Source: Actinomycetales bacterium
Lineage (GTDB): Bacteria; Actinomycetota; Actinomycetes; Actinomycetales; Actinomycetaceae
DNA: 45,926 bases
Assembly (NCBI GenBank): GCA_022838965.1
Contig: JALHDK010000002.1
Coordinates: forward strand, 1 to 45,926
Reading direction: 5' to 3'
Below the pieces are notes generated by a model, which was given only the letters and a program-made list of their open reading frames with translations, did not search any database and was not told where the DNA came from. Below, piece by piece: positions 45,844-45,926 of this stretch (position 1 is the first letter of the stretch; the number at the start of each line of letters is the position of its first letter). The position numbers and the translations under genes are program-made.

Positions 45844-45926
45844 TTCGTTAGTGCCTGACGCTCGCCGGGGTTGAGGGCGTCGAGGATGGTCTGCCGGGCT
45901 GGATCGATGTGGGGTGGGATGGTCTG
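45840..45926 (-). CDS. 3' end of an unidentified gene
   Basis: 28 codons enter from beyond the right edge, ending DPARQTILDALNPGERQALTK and stop TGA (45840-45842), which overlaps the next ATG. The helical ending resembles some MarR-type C-termini, but there is too little to classify. Confidence 0.4.
   Translation of the reverse strand, partial: QTIPPHIDPARQTILDALNPGERQALTK

Overview
The window is a G+C-rich chromosomal segment of an actinomycete. The evidence is codon use, many GTG starts, a WhiB protein, an actinobacterial-type Crp, TopA without zinc fingers, a DUF4244/TadE pilus cluster and PASTA-tailed PBP1. From memory, the gene order holB–topA–helicase–Tad cluster–HAD–acs–ephE-like–nth–crp–RidA–DUF4177–whiB–ponA–phosphoesterase–asd/lysC–recR–dnaX–ffs follows the Rv3644c to Rv3721c stretch of Mycobacterium tuberculosis. 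This is therefore mostly conserved core chromosome with lineage-specific inserts. An anaerobic ribonucleotide reductase (nrdDG), a proton-pumping pyrophosphatase and an AmmeMemoRadiSam operon suggest a facultative anaerobe. The genus cannot be fixed from the sequence alone.

Layout. 1-6375 (minus): truncated lipoprotein hydrolase, holB, tmk, a Gfo/Idh/MocA oxidoreductase coupled to a small unknown gene, then topA. 6535-8744 (plus): a two-component system. 8736-12822 (minus): a repeat-tailed membrane protein, yciO and a DUF1998-type helicase. 13031-18055 (plus): nrdD-nrdG behind tandem NrdR boxes, then hppA. 18056-22238 (minus): a Tad/Flp pilus cluster that looks damaged, with tadA interrupted by a stop and the last TadE-like gene lacking a normal stop. 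22297-24793 (minus): amrS-amrB-amrA. 24918-29870 (plus): HAD phosphatase, an unknown membrane protein, acsA and an EphE-like hydrolase. 29863-33671 (minus): nth heading an OpuC-type osmoprotectant transporter. 33767-34447 (plus): crp. 34444-35432 (minus): RidA, a 52-aa DUF4177 gene and whiB. 35605-39088 (plus): ponA, metallophosphoesterase, tRNA-Pro. 39134-45304 (minus): GAP-family exporter, asd, lysC, recR, dnaX and SRP RNA. 45486-45573 (plus): tRNA-Ser. At the right edge (minus) lie two poorly defined small genes.

Many neighbours overlap by ATGA or GTGA, which points to tight translational coupling (tmk/holB, the amr genes, opuC genes, RR/HK, nrdD/nrdG, lysC/asd, DUF4177/RidA, tadB/tadC). 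No stretch above about 300 bases lacks a gene or RNA. No transposase, CRISPR array or convincing riboswitch was seen. The least understood parts are the AmmeMemoRadiSam operon, the oxidoreductase/108-aa pair beside topA, the decaying Tad locus and the segment beyond tRNA-Ser.
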